A stretch of 64,000 nucleotides of DNA from Maniola hyperantus (GCF_902806685.2 NC_048555.1:7502001-7566000); one strand, 5' to 3'; shown: positions 11,374 through 22,440, numbered from the stretch's first letter. The notes: a model not told the origin generated them from the sequence alone. Made by a program: numbers and translations.

Positions 11374-11959
11374 AGTGTAGGCATAAATCGGCATTAGCCG
11401 AAAAGACTTTACGGATTTTTTTTCTTTGGAGTTTCTAGTATACCGTCTCGTCCCGTCTCTTTTACGCTCGCATTATTAGGCATATATCCGTCCTTCTTCC
11501 ACTGTTCTGTGCAGGACGAGGTAGTGCAAAATATAACCGTCTCTTTTTCGTGCGCAACTGAAGCTGAGGTTATTAGTTCACCGTCCTTTACTCTCTGTTG
11601 TGTGAGGTTAAAATACTATCTATGCGTTTATGTGTGTTGAGTCTTTCGGCGCTGACGCAGCGTGCCATTAATAAACATCGAATTTGATATAAGTAACCTA
11701 TCTACCTCTTTTTCTTCTAATATCATTGATTGGGACACACAATTTTCATAAATAAATTCTTGAAATTAAGCTCTTTACCATGTCAACGATATTTTACGAC
11801 GGCACAAAGTAATTTTCAGAACATACTTACCTACTTGTAATAAATGTGGCGTTATAATAACATTACTGGTCATAAAACTTCTTGTCTTTATTTACACACT
11901 TTTCATATTAAAATCTCACAATGAAAGTGTATAACTAATTAGATGTTCCGTATATTTTA

Positions 11960-12075
11960 CAACTAGCTGATCCCCGCGGCTTCGCCCGCGTGGATTTAGC
12001 TTTTAAAAATTCCGTGGGAACTTTTGATTTTCCGGGATAAAAAGTAGGTAACCTATCTGTAGTAGCCCGTCCCCG
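11960..12075 (-). repeat. Family B repeat, inverted and truncated
   Basis: ACTAGCTGATCCCCGCGGCT, CGCGTGGATTTAG and TTTTCCGGGATAAAAAGTAG match the family B start in reverse orientation. The rest is lost. Confidence 0.65.
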
Positions 12076-13740
12076 TGATGCAAGATATCTCAGTATCTTT
12101 CGTAAAAACATTTAAACGCATGATTCTTTTCCTAGGTTACCTATAATGGCCGATCAAATTAACCTGTAGGTAGGTAGGTACCATACTCATTTTAAATATA
12201 CAGCTATGGTTCACATATGAACTATAAGTTATGCAAAGTCTTAATTTACAAATTTAGGTAGGTAGCTCTAGAGTCTAGATATTTGCGTATCGGTAAAACA
12301 GGTTTGGGCCGGATGCCTACAGGAATGTTGTTACTACCATAAAGTTAAATGAAATCGTGATTCACAATAATATTATCAAAATGTGAAAGTGAGTCTGTCT
12401 GTATGTTCACTAGTTTTCTGTACACTGAAATTATTGAACTGAATATGCTGTTTAGATCTCGTTTCTGAAAATACCCTGATATTGTCCTTAGTATGTCAAT
12501 ATGGATTCTAATCAGTGGCGGTCCGCCAATAGAGGCATAAAGGATCTGCTTATCCTACCATTTGACATCTCCAAAATTATATGAAAGCCTTTTAAAAAAA
12601 CCTATCTACTAACATAATTAGTATTAAATAATAATGTTAGTATAAAATTTTGTAAAAAATAATACATATTAATTAGTACTAAATAATTATATTAATATTG
12701 AGTACACCTCTTCTTCAAAAACTCGCCGCCCGCCCTTGATTCTAATACCACAGAATATTTAAGCTCGGACTTGATAAGAATGAAAAAGTTTGATTTAGTT
12801 TGGTCATGCTATACCTAGTCAACTGTCAACTAAAAAACGAGACACATTTTTGACTGTCATTTTATTTACTGCTTTACGCCGCAATAACATGCGGTGTGCT
12901 ATAAATAAACGGTAAGGCATTATACAACGTTCGGCAGTATATTTTATGCTGAGACGGCGCGCTGTAGACTGGGAATATTACAGTATGACAGTTTTCTAAC
13001 CATTCTTGGGAAATATTAATTAAAATTATTGTTGGAGCACAGGACCTTGTGGCATGCCTCAATGTCGCACTGTGTTTGTTACTGGCATCAAACAACTTAA
13101 AAAATTACACTACTTAAAACTTATGCAGCTACAGTAAGCTGTATGTAAAAATAAAACCTACTCGCGTAGAATAACACTAAGAATATTAACTAAACGCATT
13201 GAAAATTCAAGGTGCAAAAAATGTACGAGAAAATCATAAAAAAGACATTTTTTAAATTAGAATTAGAATTTTTATAATTAGAAATTGTTTATTAATCACT
13301 TGGTACACAATCAATTAATGTAGAGTTTAAGTTTAAGTTCAAGTTACAGTTATTTTTTTTCTTTTTTGTATTAAGTAAGTTATTTACTACCATAGCAAAG
13401 TCCCCAGAATTTATGATTATTATGAGACCTAGGTCTTGTGCTTAGCAATTCATGATGATTATGTCTAATTTCGAATTTCCTCATTAAACTAGATTAGGAT
13501 TTATTTTACCAACTTGAAATGCAGATATACCTACGTAAGGGCAAAAGCTATTGGCGGTACAAACTCAATTTGTATATCCTAGACAAATAAGTCCATATAG
13601 TTAAGTACTAGCCGGTGGTCCGTGTCCCAACCAGTTAGTATAGGATGGACTTCGCTGACACCCGATGGACTAGTTCCATGCCTTTATGAGATTGAAATCC
13701 TTTAGCGGCTTATTTGATTTGTCTATAGATACCTTATTAA
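12076..13740. other. No firm feature
   Basis: AT-rich sequence. A CAGTGGCGGTCCGCC fragment at about 12512 resembles the start of a known style of lepidopteran repeat. The minus-strand frame at 12874-13095 includes TLYNALPF, which faintly recalls a LINE C-terminus, but this is too weak to call. Confidence 0.4.
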
Positions 13741-13743
13741 CCG

Positions 13744-14035
13744 GTACCTCGTTGATCTAGTGGTTAGTTCGACTGCGGATGACAAGAAGTTAATTCCAGG
13801 GTCGGACCAAAAAATAGTTAGGTATTGGATTTTTCTGTTAAGAAATACTATTCCGGAGTTTGCAAGTTGGCGGTGTTGCACCCCTTTGCCGCGAAGAGCA
13901 CATAAAGCCGTTGGACCTGTGTCTGATATTTCTCTGGTCGTGTCGGATTTCCGTCCTATCGTGCTATAGCGATTAGGCCACTGCACTTGTGCGCAGTGGC
14001 CTAATCTCTATGAAGATTGGCCGCCATGGCCGAAT
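13744..14035 (+). repeat. tRNA-derived SINE, CCTCGTTGATCTAGTGG type
   Basis: The head CCTCGTTGATCTAGTGGTTA is an A-box-bearing tRNA relic. A B-box-like region is eroded near 13795. The body then runs about 240 bp through the AAAAAATAGTTAGGTATTGG, GCCGTTGGACCTGTG and GTGTCGGATTTCCGTCC blocks and ends TTGGCCGCCATGGCCGAATT. The order is that of a well-known lepidopteran SINE and it looks nearly full length. Reading frames across it in both strands have no meaning. Confidence 0.85.
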
Positions 14036-14243
14036 TATTATAAATGATATATAATTAATATATCAAATTCGAAGAGCCGTACTTGCGTTGAGATCTTTTT
14101 GTGGAATAAACTTTTTAGTGCTCAAAAAGGTTGTCCATTCATACTGAGTTTAAAAACCGACAAAATTAAAAATGTCTTAATTTACATAAACGAATTCAAC
14201 AAAAACTATTATTTATCAAGAGTTGCGCTATTTGACATAGATG

Positions 14244-14333
14244 ACTATCGAGAGTTGAAATTTTCAGGTATTTCTATTGCCGCTATAGCAAACAAAAATA
14301 ATAATATAAAATTCAAAATGGCCGCCAAAAATT
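14244..14333 (+). repeat. Family G tail fragment
   Basis: GAGTTGAAATTTTCAGGTAT, TTTCTATTGCCGCTATAG and a run of AAAAT match the end of family G at 680-790. Confidence 0.5.
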
Positions 14334-14460
14334 AAGAAGTGTTATTTCTTGTACGATGGTAATCTTATAGAAAGTGATGTGTTATTTTACTTATTGGTTA
14401 TTGCAAACACGTAACGAAGTGCATACAACATAATATTTGAACTTCGGTTTATTATAACTC

Positions 14461-14916
14461 AAGACTCGTTAATGCAAATTCTGTTTAAACGCCAACATAA
14501 TATAACCAAGCAAAAGCTAGTTAAATATATAACAGTAAAAATAATTTCGTGTCTGGATCCGTGTACATACCAACGCCATTTTTAGAGGACTTAAAAAGAA
14601 AAAACCGGCCAAGTGCGAGACAGACTCGCGCACCGAGGGTTCCGTACTACAGTCGTATTTTTTCGACATTTTGCACGATACCTTGAAAAGACTCGTTAAT
14701 GCAAATTCTGTTTAAACGCCAACATAATATAACCAAGCAAAAGCTAGTTAAATATATAACAGTAAAAATAATTTCGTGTCTGGATCCGTGTACATACCAA
14801 CGCCATTTTTAGAGGACTTAAAAAGAAAAAACCGGCCAAGTGCGAGACAGACTCGCGCACCGAGGGTTCCGTACTACAGTCGTATTTTTTCGACATTTTG
14901 CACGATACCTTGAAAA
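14461..14916 (+). repeat. Perfect 227-bp tandem duplication
   Basis: Unit 1 starts AAGACTCGTTAATGC at 14461 and unit 2 starts with the same bases at 14688. Every base I compared across 227 positions is identical. Each unit contains the first 85 or so bases of a family A repeat (AAAACCGGCCAAGTGCGAGA..). The breakpoint lies at a short run of A. This is either a very recent duplication or an assembly artefact. Confidence 0.95.
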
Positions 14917-15243
14917 ACTATGATGCATAAAAATAAATAAAAATCTGTTTTAGAATACACAGGTTTCATATGATACCTCACTTGATATAGTTATCTTGCT
15001 TTGAAAATTGAAAATACTAATTATTAGGTCATGACTTTTTTTTTTTGTGTGATGAAAACTAAATTCAAAGTTTTCAGATTGTTCCCCTTATGTCTGTGAT
15101 AAGACCTACCTACCTGCCAAATTTCATGATTCTAAGTCAACGGGAAGTACCCTGTAGGTTTCTTGACAGACCGACAGACAAACAGACAACAAAGTGATCC
15201 TATAAGGGTTCCGTTTTTCCTTTTGAGGTACAGAACCCTAAAA
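14829..15243 (+). repeat. Family A repeat, full length (head duplicated upstream)
   Basis: Complete family A copy from AAAACCGGCCAAGTGCGAGA to GAGGTACAGAACCCTAAAA, with a short GACA array near 15165. Its head is also present at 14602 because of the 227-bp tandem duplication. Confidence 0.8.
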
Positions 15244-15530
15244 AGTTGCAGGTAACGCTCGATTGTAGTTCAATAGATGTAATTTGTGGTAGATGGAACT
15301 TCGTTACGACATATTAGTCACGTTATTTTATATCTAAGTGTGTAGCTATAAGGTGATCCTATACCACTATAGTCGCTAGAGGACCCGTTAGAGACGCAAC
15401 ATAATTAATTTGCTGTAATTTTATAGAATCGACTTGACATAATGTTACTAAAATAATAAGTATAATATTGACATTGTTGAATAATATACTCCGCATAATT
15501 TATTATATAAATTATAAATTTGATAAATTT

Positions 15531-15578
15531 AACGACCTCCCTAGCGCAGTGGTAAGCGCTGTGGTCTTATTAGTTTAA
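15531..15578 (+). repeat. tRNA-derived SINE head, GCGCAGTGGTAAGCGCTG type
   Basis: CGACCTCCCTAGCGCAGTGG followed by TAAGCGCTGTGGTCTTATTA is the A-box half of a third tRNA-derived SINE lineage. It stops before a B box, so this is a truncated copy. It is too short for a tRNA gene. Confidence 0.7.
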
Positions 15579-15650
15579 CTACCCATATTTGGCAAATAAC
15601 TAGAGACGCGAGAGCAAGCGAATTTTTCAATGTTGAAAAGTAAAGTTAGT

Positions 15651-15822
15651 TTTTAGGGTTTCGTATCTCAAAAGGAAAAAGGGAACCCTTATAGGATCAC
15701 TTTGTTGTCTGTCTGTCGGTCTGTCTGTCTGTCTATCTCTCTGTCGTGTCTGTCAAGAAAACTTGGAGGGTCCCGTTGACCTAGAATCATAAAATTTGGT
15801 TGGTAGGTAAGGTAGGTCTTTT
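15651..15822 (-). repeat. Family A tail, inverted
   Basis: TTTAGGGTTTCGTATCTCAA, the GTCT microsatellite (15706-15745), CCCGTTGACCTAGAATCAT and AGGTAGGTCTTTT are the reverse of the family A tail. The head half is missing. Confidence 0.75.
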
Positions 15823-16185
15823 TGAGCCCAAGCTCGGCCTCAAAAAGACCAATCTTTTATTTATTTCCTTAAAGAAATTAAGTTTTCTTAGTTTGGGAGC
15901 TTTTAGAATCGTGCATGTCGAATCAAGTTTTGATGAATGAGATAGGATATAGGTAGTGAGAAGTTGAGAACCGTGCAATTGAATCACAAAAAGTTGAAGC
16001 CGTTTTGTAAATCGAGTTGAAATTAAATGTAGCTAACTAGTCTTTTTAACTAGCCATTTAAAGAGATATTTGTTCTTTATTTATTTTATGATCTAAACAC
16101 AGTCTTACTTAGTTTTTATTCATTTCACAAAGGATGGATATCTTCTGAAATTCTACGCTTATGAGTCGATATAAGTATACCTATT

Positions 16186-16452
16186 TATTTCACCCTCACC
16201 ACCTGCGAGCCTGGTGCACTGCGACCTCCCGTTGTGCCAGATATTTTTGCCACATGCATAAAAACTATGAAACCAATTACCTTGGGCAATATTCCCACTA
16301 GATTTCAACATGGGGTTATTCAAGGGGCGGATCAACAAATTCTTGAAAAGTCAGCAATGCTCTTGTGATGCTTGTTCATGGGTGACGGCAATCATTTAAC
16401 ATTAGATGACGCAACGCTCGTTTATTCGCTCTTTCTATAATAAAAAAAAATC
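16186..16452 (+). pseudogene. CR1/jockey-like LINE 3' end
   Basis: The segment begins with CACCACCTGCGAGCCTGG and continues with CCGTTGTGCCAGATATTT. It then reads KL.NQLPWAIFP in one frame and GLFKGRINKFLK in another, which is the C-terminal pattern of a common lepidopteran LINE ORF2 (LWNSLP..IFP, then VFKKRVNRFLKGRQ). After this come the CATGGGTGACGGCAATCATT block, CGCTCGTTTATTCGCTC and an A-rich tail at 16441-16450. Frameshifts and stops show that it is dead, and it is heavily 5'-truncated. Confidence 0.75.
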
Positions 16453-17864
16453 CAAACCGCCGAATTGATGGAAACTATGAAATATAATAATATGATGTAG
16501 TATGTGAGATAGGTAGACTGTGCCACGAGTCTGTCGAGACTCCGTTACACATTATCTGCTACTGCCCTGCTCTAATGCACAAACGTAGCATCACCCACCT
16601 TGGGAAACATATAGTATACGGTATACCTTGAAGATGTTACTTCAATTCCAGTCAAAAATGTGCTGCTGTATCTGGCGGCCACATGATTTGAAAAAGAAAT
16701 GCGAAGTGAAGGCAAACACAATGGATCGTAGACGGTCGAAGTGATACAGGGTATTCAAGAACATGCATAGCCCCAAAGTATTCGACGAAGATGTGAGACC
16801 TATATTTAACAAACACTTATTTATGTGAGTGACAAAAGAAACATATCCATCCACTCAATGATAAAGAGGGTTTGCTAGAAATCTGGGCAAACAGTGATTA
16901 GGACTCAACAGTCTGACTATAAGTGATTAGGTATATGGCTCCTTAAACTCTTGAAAATCAAACAATACCTACCTAAGTACCATCTGCATCCAGCCCTTGA
17001 TCCGAATCAGTTAAGGGAAAGCCACTGTCTCCTTGAGATATTAGCTAAGAATCGTTTCTAATCTCTATGAGACCATTAACCGATATTTAATTTGCCGCTA
17101 ATTCATATGTAAACACTAGCTTATTCGTCTAGTCTAGTCGCGCTAATTAGGTAGGCATACCAAATTCTTACGTTACCTACCTATAGTTTTTTAGAACTTT
17201 CGAGTAGGTACATCTGTGACTGACTAAACGATCGATACGAGAGTGATAAAAGACGGAACTCTAAAAATTGATACTTAACTTGTAAAGTCTATTGTAAGGA
17301 TGTGGGTATTCACACCTTAGTTAACACTGCACCGTTAGTCAAGAATAGGTAACATGATTTTACGATTATATTTTTGTCACTCAAGCAGTCAAAAAACCCC
17401 ATGTTAGCACAATGTACCACAATGTTAGTGTCATGCAGTCATGTACGCTATCATGTGAGCTATTATCACACAACTGTCCAGTTTGTAGGTCTTAAAAGTG
17501 TACAATAACCATCGTTAGGCATTATGGTACGCGGCCCGCTGACCTGTAGTTTTGTACAATTTCTTTGTAAATCTCGCCGGTATTTTTTGAAACGGGTATG
17601 TTACTGTTATGGGACCAGTTCATATGAAACTGCTATCGTAACGTAACTAGGAATGATATGACGTTACGGCGAATTGTTACAGTAGTTAAGCGAAAATTAT
17701 CTTCTGTACACATATTTATGTACCTAGGTACCTTTTCTCTGTTAATCTTTTAAACTGTACACAGGAGGTGTTTTAATTTACTGACTGCCGATCTCTGATA
17801 AGACCACAATATAGGAGCTAAAATATTGTAAAAATAATATAGATAAAGAAACAGTAGGTACTTA
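16453..17864. other. No feature recognised
   Basis: AT-rich. No shared repeats or coding signals were seen. Confidence 0.5.
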
Positions 17865-18014
17865 GTGGAAGACCTCCACTAGGTGGACGGACGACATTAG
17901 ATGAGTCGCAGGGAGCCGCTGGATTCAGGGGGCGCAAGACCGTGGCGTGTGGAAGTTCCTACAAGAGACCTGTGTCCAGCAGTTGACATCTATCGGTTGG
18001 TGATGATGATGATG
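17865..18014 (+). pseudogene. RTE-like LINE 3' end
   Basis: The last 45 or so codons of an RTE ORF2 lie here (SRWIQ..AQDRGVW.., then QQWTSI in the intact copies; here SR.EPLDSGGARPWRVE appears in a shifted frame). The GATGATGATGATG tail that RTE elements use in place of poly(A) follows at 18001-18013. Strongly 5'-truncated. Confidence 0.75.
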
Positions 18015-18473
18015 TACTTACACAAAGATCTTATTCTAGTTTTTCAAATAGCATCTCAAATTAAAGTAAGTAAAAGAAGCTGGAAAGAACTGGATCGATT
18101 CAAAATAATGCTGGTGTTTTGCTGAGGTATACCTAATTAAGTAATTAACGATAAGCGCATTCACTAATCGGCGCGGTACATTTATAGTAGGTAGGTATAG
18201 GTACTTAGTAGTAACAGTAAGTAAGGTGGAACATGAAAATAAGTAAAACAGTTGTGCAAATTCCAGCTTGTGAAGTATTTTATTTTCGAAGCCGTTGAGC
18301 ACAAAATATTATGCAAAAGGTTCATTCATACTTACAGCCATATCGTCGTCCATTCCATTTGTTTAGTTGTTTACTCAGAAGAAAGTAGGTATTTCATATA
18401 AACAGAAATCTTAAAATTTTCGTTGTATGAGTATTAATTCATAAAAAACTACATATAAGTAGCTACTGCTTGT

Positions 18474-18545
18474 AGGGTTCCGTACCAAAATGGTAAAAAA
18501 CAGCCCTCACGGTGTGATACCGTGCTTCCGTCTGTCTGTCTCTCA
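18474..18545 (+). repeat. Family G-like fragment
   Basis: GTAGGGTTCCGTACCAAAATG followed by CGTCTGTCTGTCTC resembles the family G head with its microsatellite. The rest does not match. Confidence 0.45.
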
Positions 18546-18799
18546 CTGTGGCTTATTTCAGTGCATAAATATCAATGCTATCCACGGAATACTTAGTTAA
18601 AAATGCCTTGCCCCTTCCCCCTTCCAAGATTGCAAAGAGAAAACCTTTAGAAGAAAAATAAAGCAGTCTCTAACTAATATAGCTGTTTTTAGTAACCAGT
18701 ATACCTATTATGGTCTTCCAAAATAAGTAAGGTAATTTGTTGTAGGCCTACCCTACCTAATTACCTAATTATTAAATTATCATTTTAAGATTATTAAAC

Positions 18800-19265
18800 T
18801 CACAACGACGAGCCCACAGCCTACAGTACGGGCGCCGCGGACCCAACACACAACCGAGACCTCGAGGCCCTAAGCCAAGAAGGCAGGCCTTAGCCGACAA
18901 CAGTTAAAGGACGTTACCGGGGAAGCGTTCTTCCCCGCGCCACACCCGGGCAAGAAGGCCATGCCTCGAGGCCCGTACCCCCGTTTTGGCCCAGGTCAAA
19001 CGGAGAAGACCCCGCTGCTGCAAGATTATTATGTTTTTTTCCAAGCAACGGAACCTTCGGTGTGCCAATCTAACTCGTCTTTAAGGACCAGTCAGATTGG
19101 CGCACTGTAAATTAGAAAAAGCTGTTTTGTAAATTTGAAAAAGCTTATGTAACAGCGAAGGCACTGGCTCCCATGACACAGTTTCTACTTCTTTGGGAGC
19201 CAGTGGTCAAAGTCTTATGTGTCAAATCTTTTTTGCAAATAAAGATATTATTTATTTATTTATTT
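18800..19265 (+). repeat. GC-rich block and polyadenylated LINE-like 3' end
   Basis: A GC-rich stretch (18800-19020) is followed by a tail that looks like the 3' UTR of a retroelement. One stem pairs GTGCCAATCTAACT (about 19058) with AGTCAGATTGGCGCAC (about 19091). A second pairs ACTGGCTCCC (19162) with GGGAGCCAGT (19195). An AATAAAG signal (about 19239) and a TTTA-repeat tail follow. In one frame the GC-rich part reads QQLKDVTGEAFFP without stops, but I do not recognise the protein. This is probably a truncated non-LTR retrotransposon, clade unknown. Confidence 0.5.
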
Positions 19266-19649
19266 AAAAACTGCCTGGTAAGAAAGACTAGGTATAGGTA
19301 CTAAAAGAAAGATAAGTAACACTGTGCGTGCTGACTTTATCTATAAGTATGTATAAAACTATAAAGATGAGGGAACAATGGCTTCCAGCAAACAGGCTAC
19401 TGGTTAGTGGAGCACAGATCTTATCTTAACAGTGTTAGGATGATGATACAATACAAAACGACACTTAAACATGTCTTAACTTTGGTATTAATGTTGTTTT
19501 TGTTTTTCGGCCTTGTGTGTTCTTTTTACAAATGTTGTTTTAAACTAACTTACTTACCTACCTATTCTCTTCTGTGATGTGCATACTAGGAGCTTTATTA
19601 GCTGTTTTTCAATACACTGACGGAACTAATGTGTAAGTTTTAGGTATTT
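19266..19649. other. No feature recognised
   Basis: AT-rich unique sequence. Confidence 0.5.
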
Positions 19650-19745
19650 TAGGGTTCCGTTCCTCAAAAGAAAAAAATTAACCCTCATCTGTCAGTCGTA
19701 TCTGTCAATTCGGGGGAATCAAAACCAATAGGGTACTTCCCATTG
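19650..19745 (-). repeat. Family A tail fragment, inverted
   Basis: TTAGGGTTCCGTTCCTCAAA and TAGGGTACTTCCCATTGACC match the reversed family A tail, with most of the microsatellite lost. A further fragment (AAAATCCAAAACCGTGAATT) lies at about 20028. Confidence 0.6.
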
Positions 19746-20352
19746 ACCATAGCAATGTCAAACAAATTTAGTTGCTAGTAGGTATTGTAAGGTAATTATT
19801 GTTATTATTTATGTAAGAACCCCAGATTGGGTAAAGGCCTCCTCCAAAGATATCCATTTATCTCGGTTCTGTGCTATATGATCCCATTTCGTAACTTTTT
19901 TTAATGATTCTTGTAATTCTAATAATCGTTCATATTTAGACAAGGTCCTGACGTTATTATGTTGCAATATGTAATTTATGAGTTTTTCTTTGTTATTTTT
20001 GTTCTCAGCACAAGTACTTAAAGGAAAAATCCAAAACCGTGAATTTCTGGATAAATCACCAAAAAGTTAACATTTTTGTTCCCGATTTGATTTTGACCAT
20101 TATTTGTTTGATATGGACCGCCGCGCCGCGATCCTAGTTGATCAACGCAAAGTTGGTCTTCGATGTAGGTTGGTCTAAACTTCCTATTAAACTGTCAACA
20201 ATTCATTGGTAAGCAAATTCATCTTCTTATTTCTTATTTCATCTCACTATCAAACTAGATCATACTCAGGCGCAAACTTGTTATAAAAGTAATAGATAAT
20301 AAGCTCCATAACACACCGCACTCTACAACGATGATACGTCCCTTTCAATATG
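19746..20352. other. No firm feature
   Basis: AT-rich unique sequence apart from the small family A fragment near 20028-20050. Confidence 0.45.
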
Positions 20353-20519
20353 TATAGTACGCGACAGGCTGAAATGGCAATCAGGGACGGAACGCCCTGA
20401 ACACCCGCACAGCCCCAGCGCTAATCCGGTACGGGCGAGCGCGGGGTAGCGTGCGGGTGTGCGGAGCGTCCCCTCGCCTCATACCCCGAATGCTATCTCG
20501 ACCTGTCACGGAATATGAT
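20353..20519. mobile_element. GC-rich palindromic element, copy 1
   Basis: Copy of a family of about 165 bp that folds back on itself. The left end TATAGTACGCGACAGG continues into GGCAATCAGGG, and the right end CCCCGAATGCTATCTCG continues into ACCTGTCACGG. Between them are two GC-rich arms (ACACCCGCACAGCCCC against a GCGGGTGTGCGGAGCG segment). Other copies: 37433-37550, 39002-39126, 45500-45663, 59990-60152. The centre here is in the opposite sense to copies 4 and 5. No coding capacity. Confidence 0.85.
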
Positions 20520-20695
20520 AGCCGGCGTCTGCGCAGACGCAGCGCAGCGGTCTCTGTCACGTCGCATCCCCGATGCGTGCGCAATCAAAGCGATTACGAT
20601 TACGCTACATTCGCGATGCGATGCCGAACACGCGCGTCCGTCCGTTACATGACGGACACTAATATCGACACGTAACTAAACTCAAAAGCGAAGCG
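20520..20695. promoter_or_regulatory. CpG-rich unique block, possible promoter
   Basis: Immediately beside the GC-rich palindrome lies about 175 bp with many CpG dinucleotides (for example CGGCGTCTGCGCAGACGC and GCGATGCGATGCC) in an otherwise AT-rich region. It contains a CTGCGCAGACGCAG near-palindrome. It does not match the other palindrome copies, so it is not simply part of that element. A promoter or 5' exon is possible. No splice signal or TATA box decides this. Confidence 0.3.
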
Positions 20696-20860
20696 AATTT
20701 ATCATTAAAACGATCGATTTTAGACGCTCACCCATAATGGAATATATTCATAGCGTAGAATTGAATTGATTATGTAATAATAACAGTAGTAGGTCGGTAT
20801 TATATATATTTTTGCACTAAGAAACTACATAAGGAACTACAGTTAGTTCTTATATCAAGA

Positions 20861-20930
20861 CTAGCTTATGCCCGCGACTTCATCCGCGTGGACTACACAG
20901 ATTTCAAACTCCTGTTTTACCTGTTTAAGG
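20861..20930 (+). repeat. Family C repeat, head only
   Basis: GACTAGCTTATGCCCGCGAC, TTCATCCGCGTGGACTACAC and ATTTCAAACTCC match the family C head. The repeat is cut off before the AAAATCCTTTCTTAGCGGAT block. Confidence 0.7.
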
Positions 20931-20964
20931 AAAAAACATCATAATTTATCGTTATACCAAAATC

Positions 20965-21260
20965 AGGGGGCACGGTAGTGCCCCCGCCAAGACGAGCCAA
21001 ACTAAAGGACGGGGCACTACGTACCTTTTCTCGAAGCGTTTCGTCGTATTTTCGAGCAGTCATAACTTCGGTCTGGATGACGCTAGAAAGCTGAAATTTT
21101 CAGGATAAGCTATCCTCAGAAAACTTATTAAAACTACTGAGCATCATTTATCTAACTTTTATAGTTTCAGATTTATTGATACCTGAAATACGCCGATTTC
21201 GTGACTCACTGATGATCATCATAATTCATAGTCAAAAATGTTAGGGTACTTCCAGAAGTC
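20965..21260 (+). repeat. Hairpin-headed repeat (GGGGGCACGGTAGTGCCCCC)
   Basis: The segment begins with the hairpin GGGGGCACGGTAGTGCCCCC and CGCCAAGACGAGCC, continues through CTCGAAGCGTTTCGTCGTAT, TGGATGACGCTAGAAAGCTG and AATTTTCAGGATAAGCTATC, and fades near 21260. I recognise the order as a repeated lepidopteran sequence. It is the only copy in this window, so the class stays open. Confidence 0.5.
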
Positions 21261-21478
21261 CAACTTTTTAACAGTGAAAGCATTATGATCTTATGAGTCT
21301 TGGCAACCTTTACATGAAATGTTTTGGTGGGATAAGCTTTATTCAATTAGGCCTTTTTGATACAAGCTCTTTTGTGTCATTCGTTTTTAATAGCCAGTCA
21401 GTCCACTAACCTTTATTGAGCCTTCTAATTGATGGAATGGCCGATTCACATTACACCAGATACTGCCCGTGTATAATA

Positions 21479-21665
21479 TTACTAGCTTATTTCCGCGACT
21501 TGGTCCGTGTGAAGTACCTACACAAATTTCGAACCCCTATTTTATCCTCTCTACTTTTAAAAATCCTTGGTTAGCGGATGCCTCCATGATAATAGCTATC
21601 TGCATGCCAAATTTCAACCCCATTCAGTCAGTCAGTCAATCAATCAGCTTTTCTTTTTATGTAAT
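21479..21665 (+). repeat. Family C interspersed repeat
   Basis: Family C runs ACTAGCTTAT..GCGACTT..TCCGTGTGAAGTAC, then CAAATTTCGAACCCCTATTT, the AAAATCC..GGTTAGCGGATGCC block, ATAGCTATCTGCATGCCAAA and a short GTCA array before CTTTTCTTTTTATGTAATAT. The reading frame through it has no meaning. Confidence 0.75.
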
Positions 21666-22235
21666 ATAGACTAGCGATCGCCAGCATCTTTGCTCCCGCA
21701 GGATATTAGAAAATATTTGAGCTTATGGGAACCTCTTTGTAATGTTTCAGCTTGTTTGGGCTGGCTGTCTTTATACAAATAAAGATAAAGTGAAATTCAT
21801 TTCGTCGCTTGACTGGAACAGTTTACCCATTGGATTCAAGACACAAATTGGAATTAAAACCCTTTCGACTTAATCTTGTAGTAATATAGCTCTGGATTAG
21901 ATCACTAAACTAGAATCTTACTGGAAAAATGTGAACCGGCATTAAGTAGGTATAATAGTGAATAGTGATACATGTCATAAATGTAATCAGAGAACCACGT
22001 ACGGAACTTAATTCTTAGGTTGGTATTAAAGCGAAGTTATTTTAAAATGTATGATTACGCCTTCAGTCATCAGCGCTACTTGCAGTTGGTCTATGATCAT
22101 ACTAAGAAATGGTCATTCCTACATCAAGACTTAAAACAAGATAAATAAGTAAGCTACGTAACTATAAGTATATTGAGGACATGTCAGTTCAGTTTCTAAC
22201 TATGCTAAACTATGCTTAGATTAAGGAGTATATTA

Positions 22236-22440
22236 TGCAGTAGCTTATACTCGCGACTTCGTCCGCATGGACTAGGTACAAAAATTTCAAACCCCTGTTT
22301 TACGCCTTAGGGATTGAATTTTCAAAAATTCTTTCTTAGCGGATGTCTACGTCGTAATAGTTTTCTGCATGGCCAGCCGGATCCGTCCAGTAGTTTGAGC
22401 TGGGCGTTGATAGATCAGTCAGCTTTTCTTTTTACATAAC
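22236..22440 (+). repeat. Family C interspersed repeat
   Basis: TTATACTCGCGACTTCGTCC, GCATGGACTAGG, TTCTTAGCGGATGTCTACG and AGATCAGTCAGCTTTTC follow the family C order. It merges into an AT microsatellite at its end. Confidence 0.75.

Larger units (their letters stand above)
10457..11736 (+). mobile_element. P-element-type transposon relic with 8-bp target duplication
   Basis: The element spans 10465-11728 (1264 bp) and is flanked by a perfect direct repeat ATTGGGAC at 10457-10464 and 11729-11736. Both ends read inward as CAATGATATTAGAAGAAAA (19 identical bases) and then AGGTAGATA.GTTA after a 1-base gap. An 8-bp duplication with ends starting CA fits the P superfamily. This is supported by a THAP-like first exon at 10634-10710 followed by a GTAAGT donor. 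An AATAAA signal lies near the right end (11670-11675). No transposase body remains, and a family G repeat and a foldback MITE are nested inside, so this is an internally deleted, old copy. Confidence 0.85.

Noticed and set aside
20381..20675. Arg-rich frames on both strands
   Set aside because: They run through the GC-rich palindrome and the CpG-rich block. Composition alone explains them.
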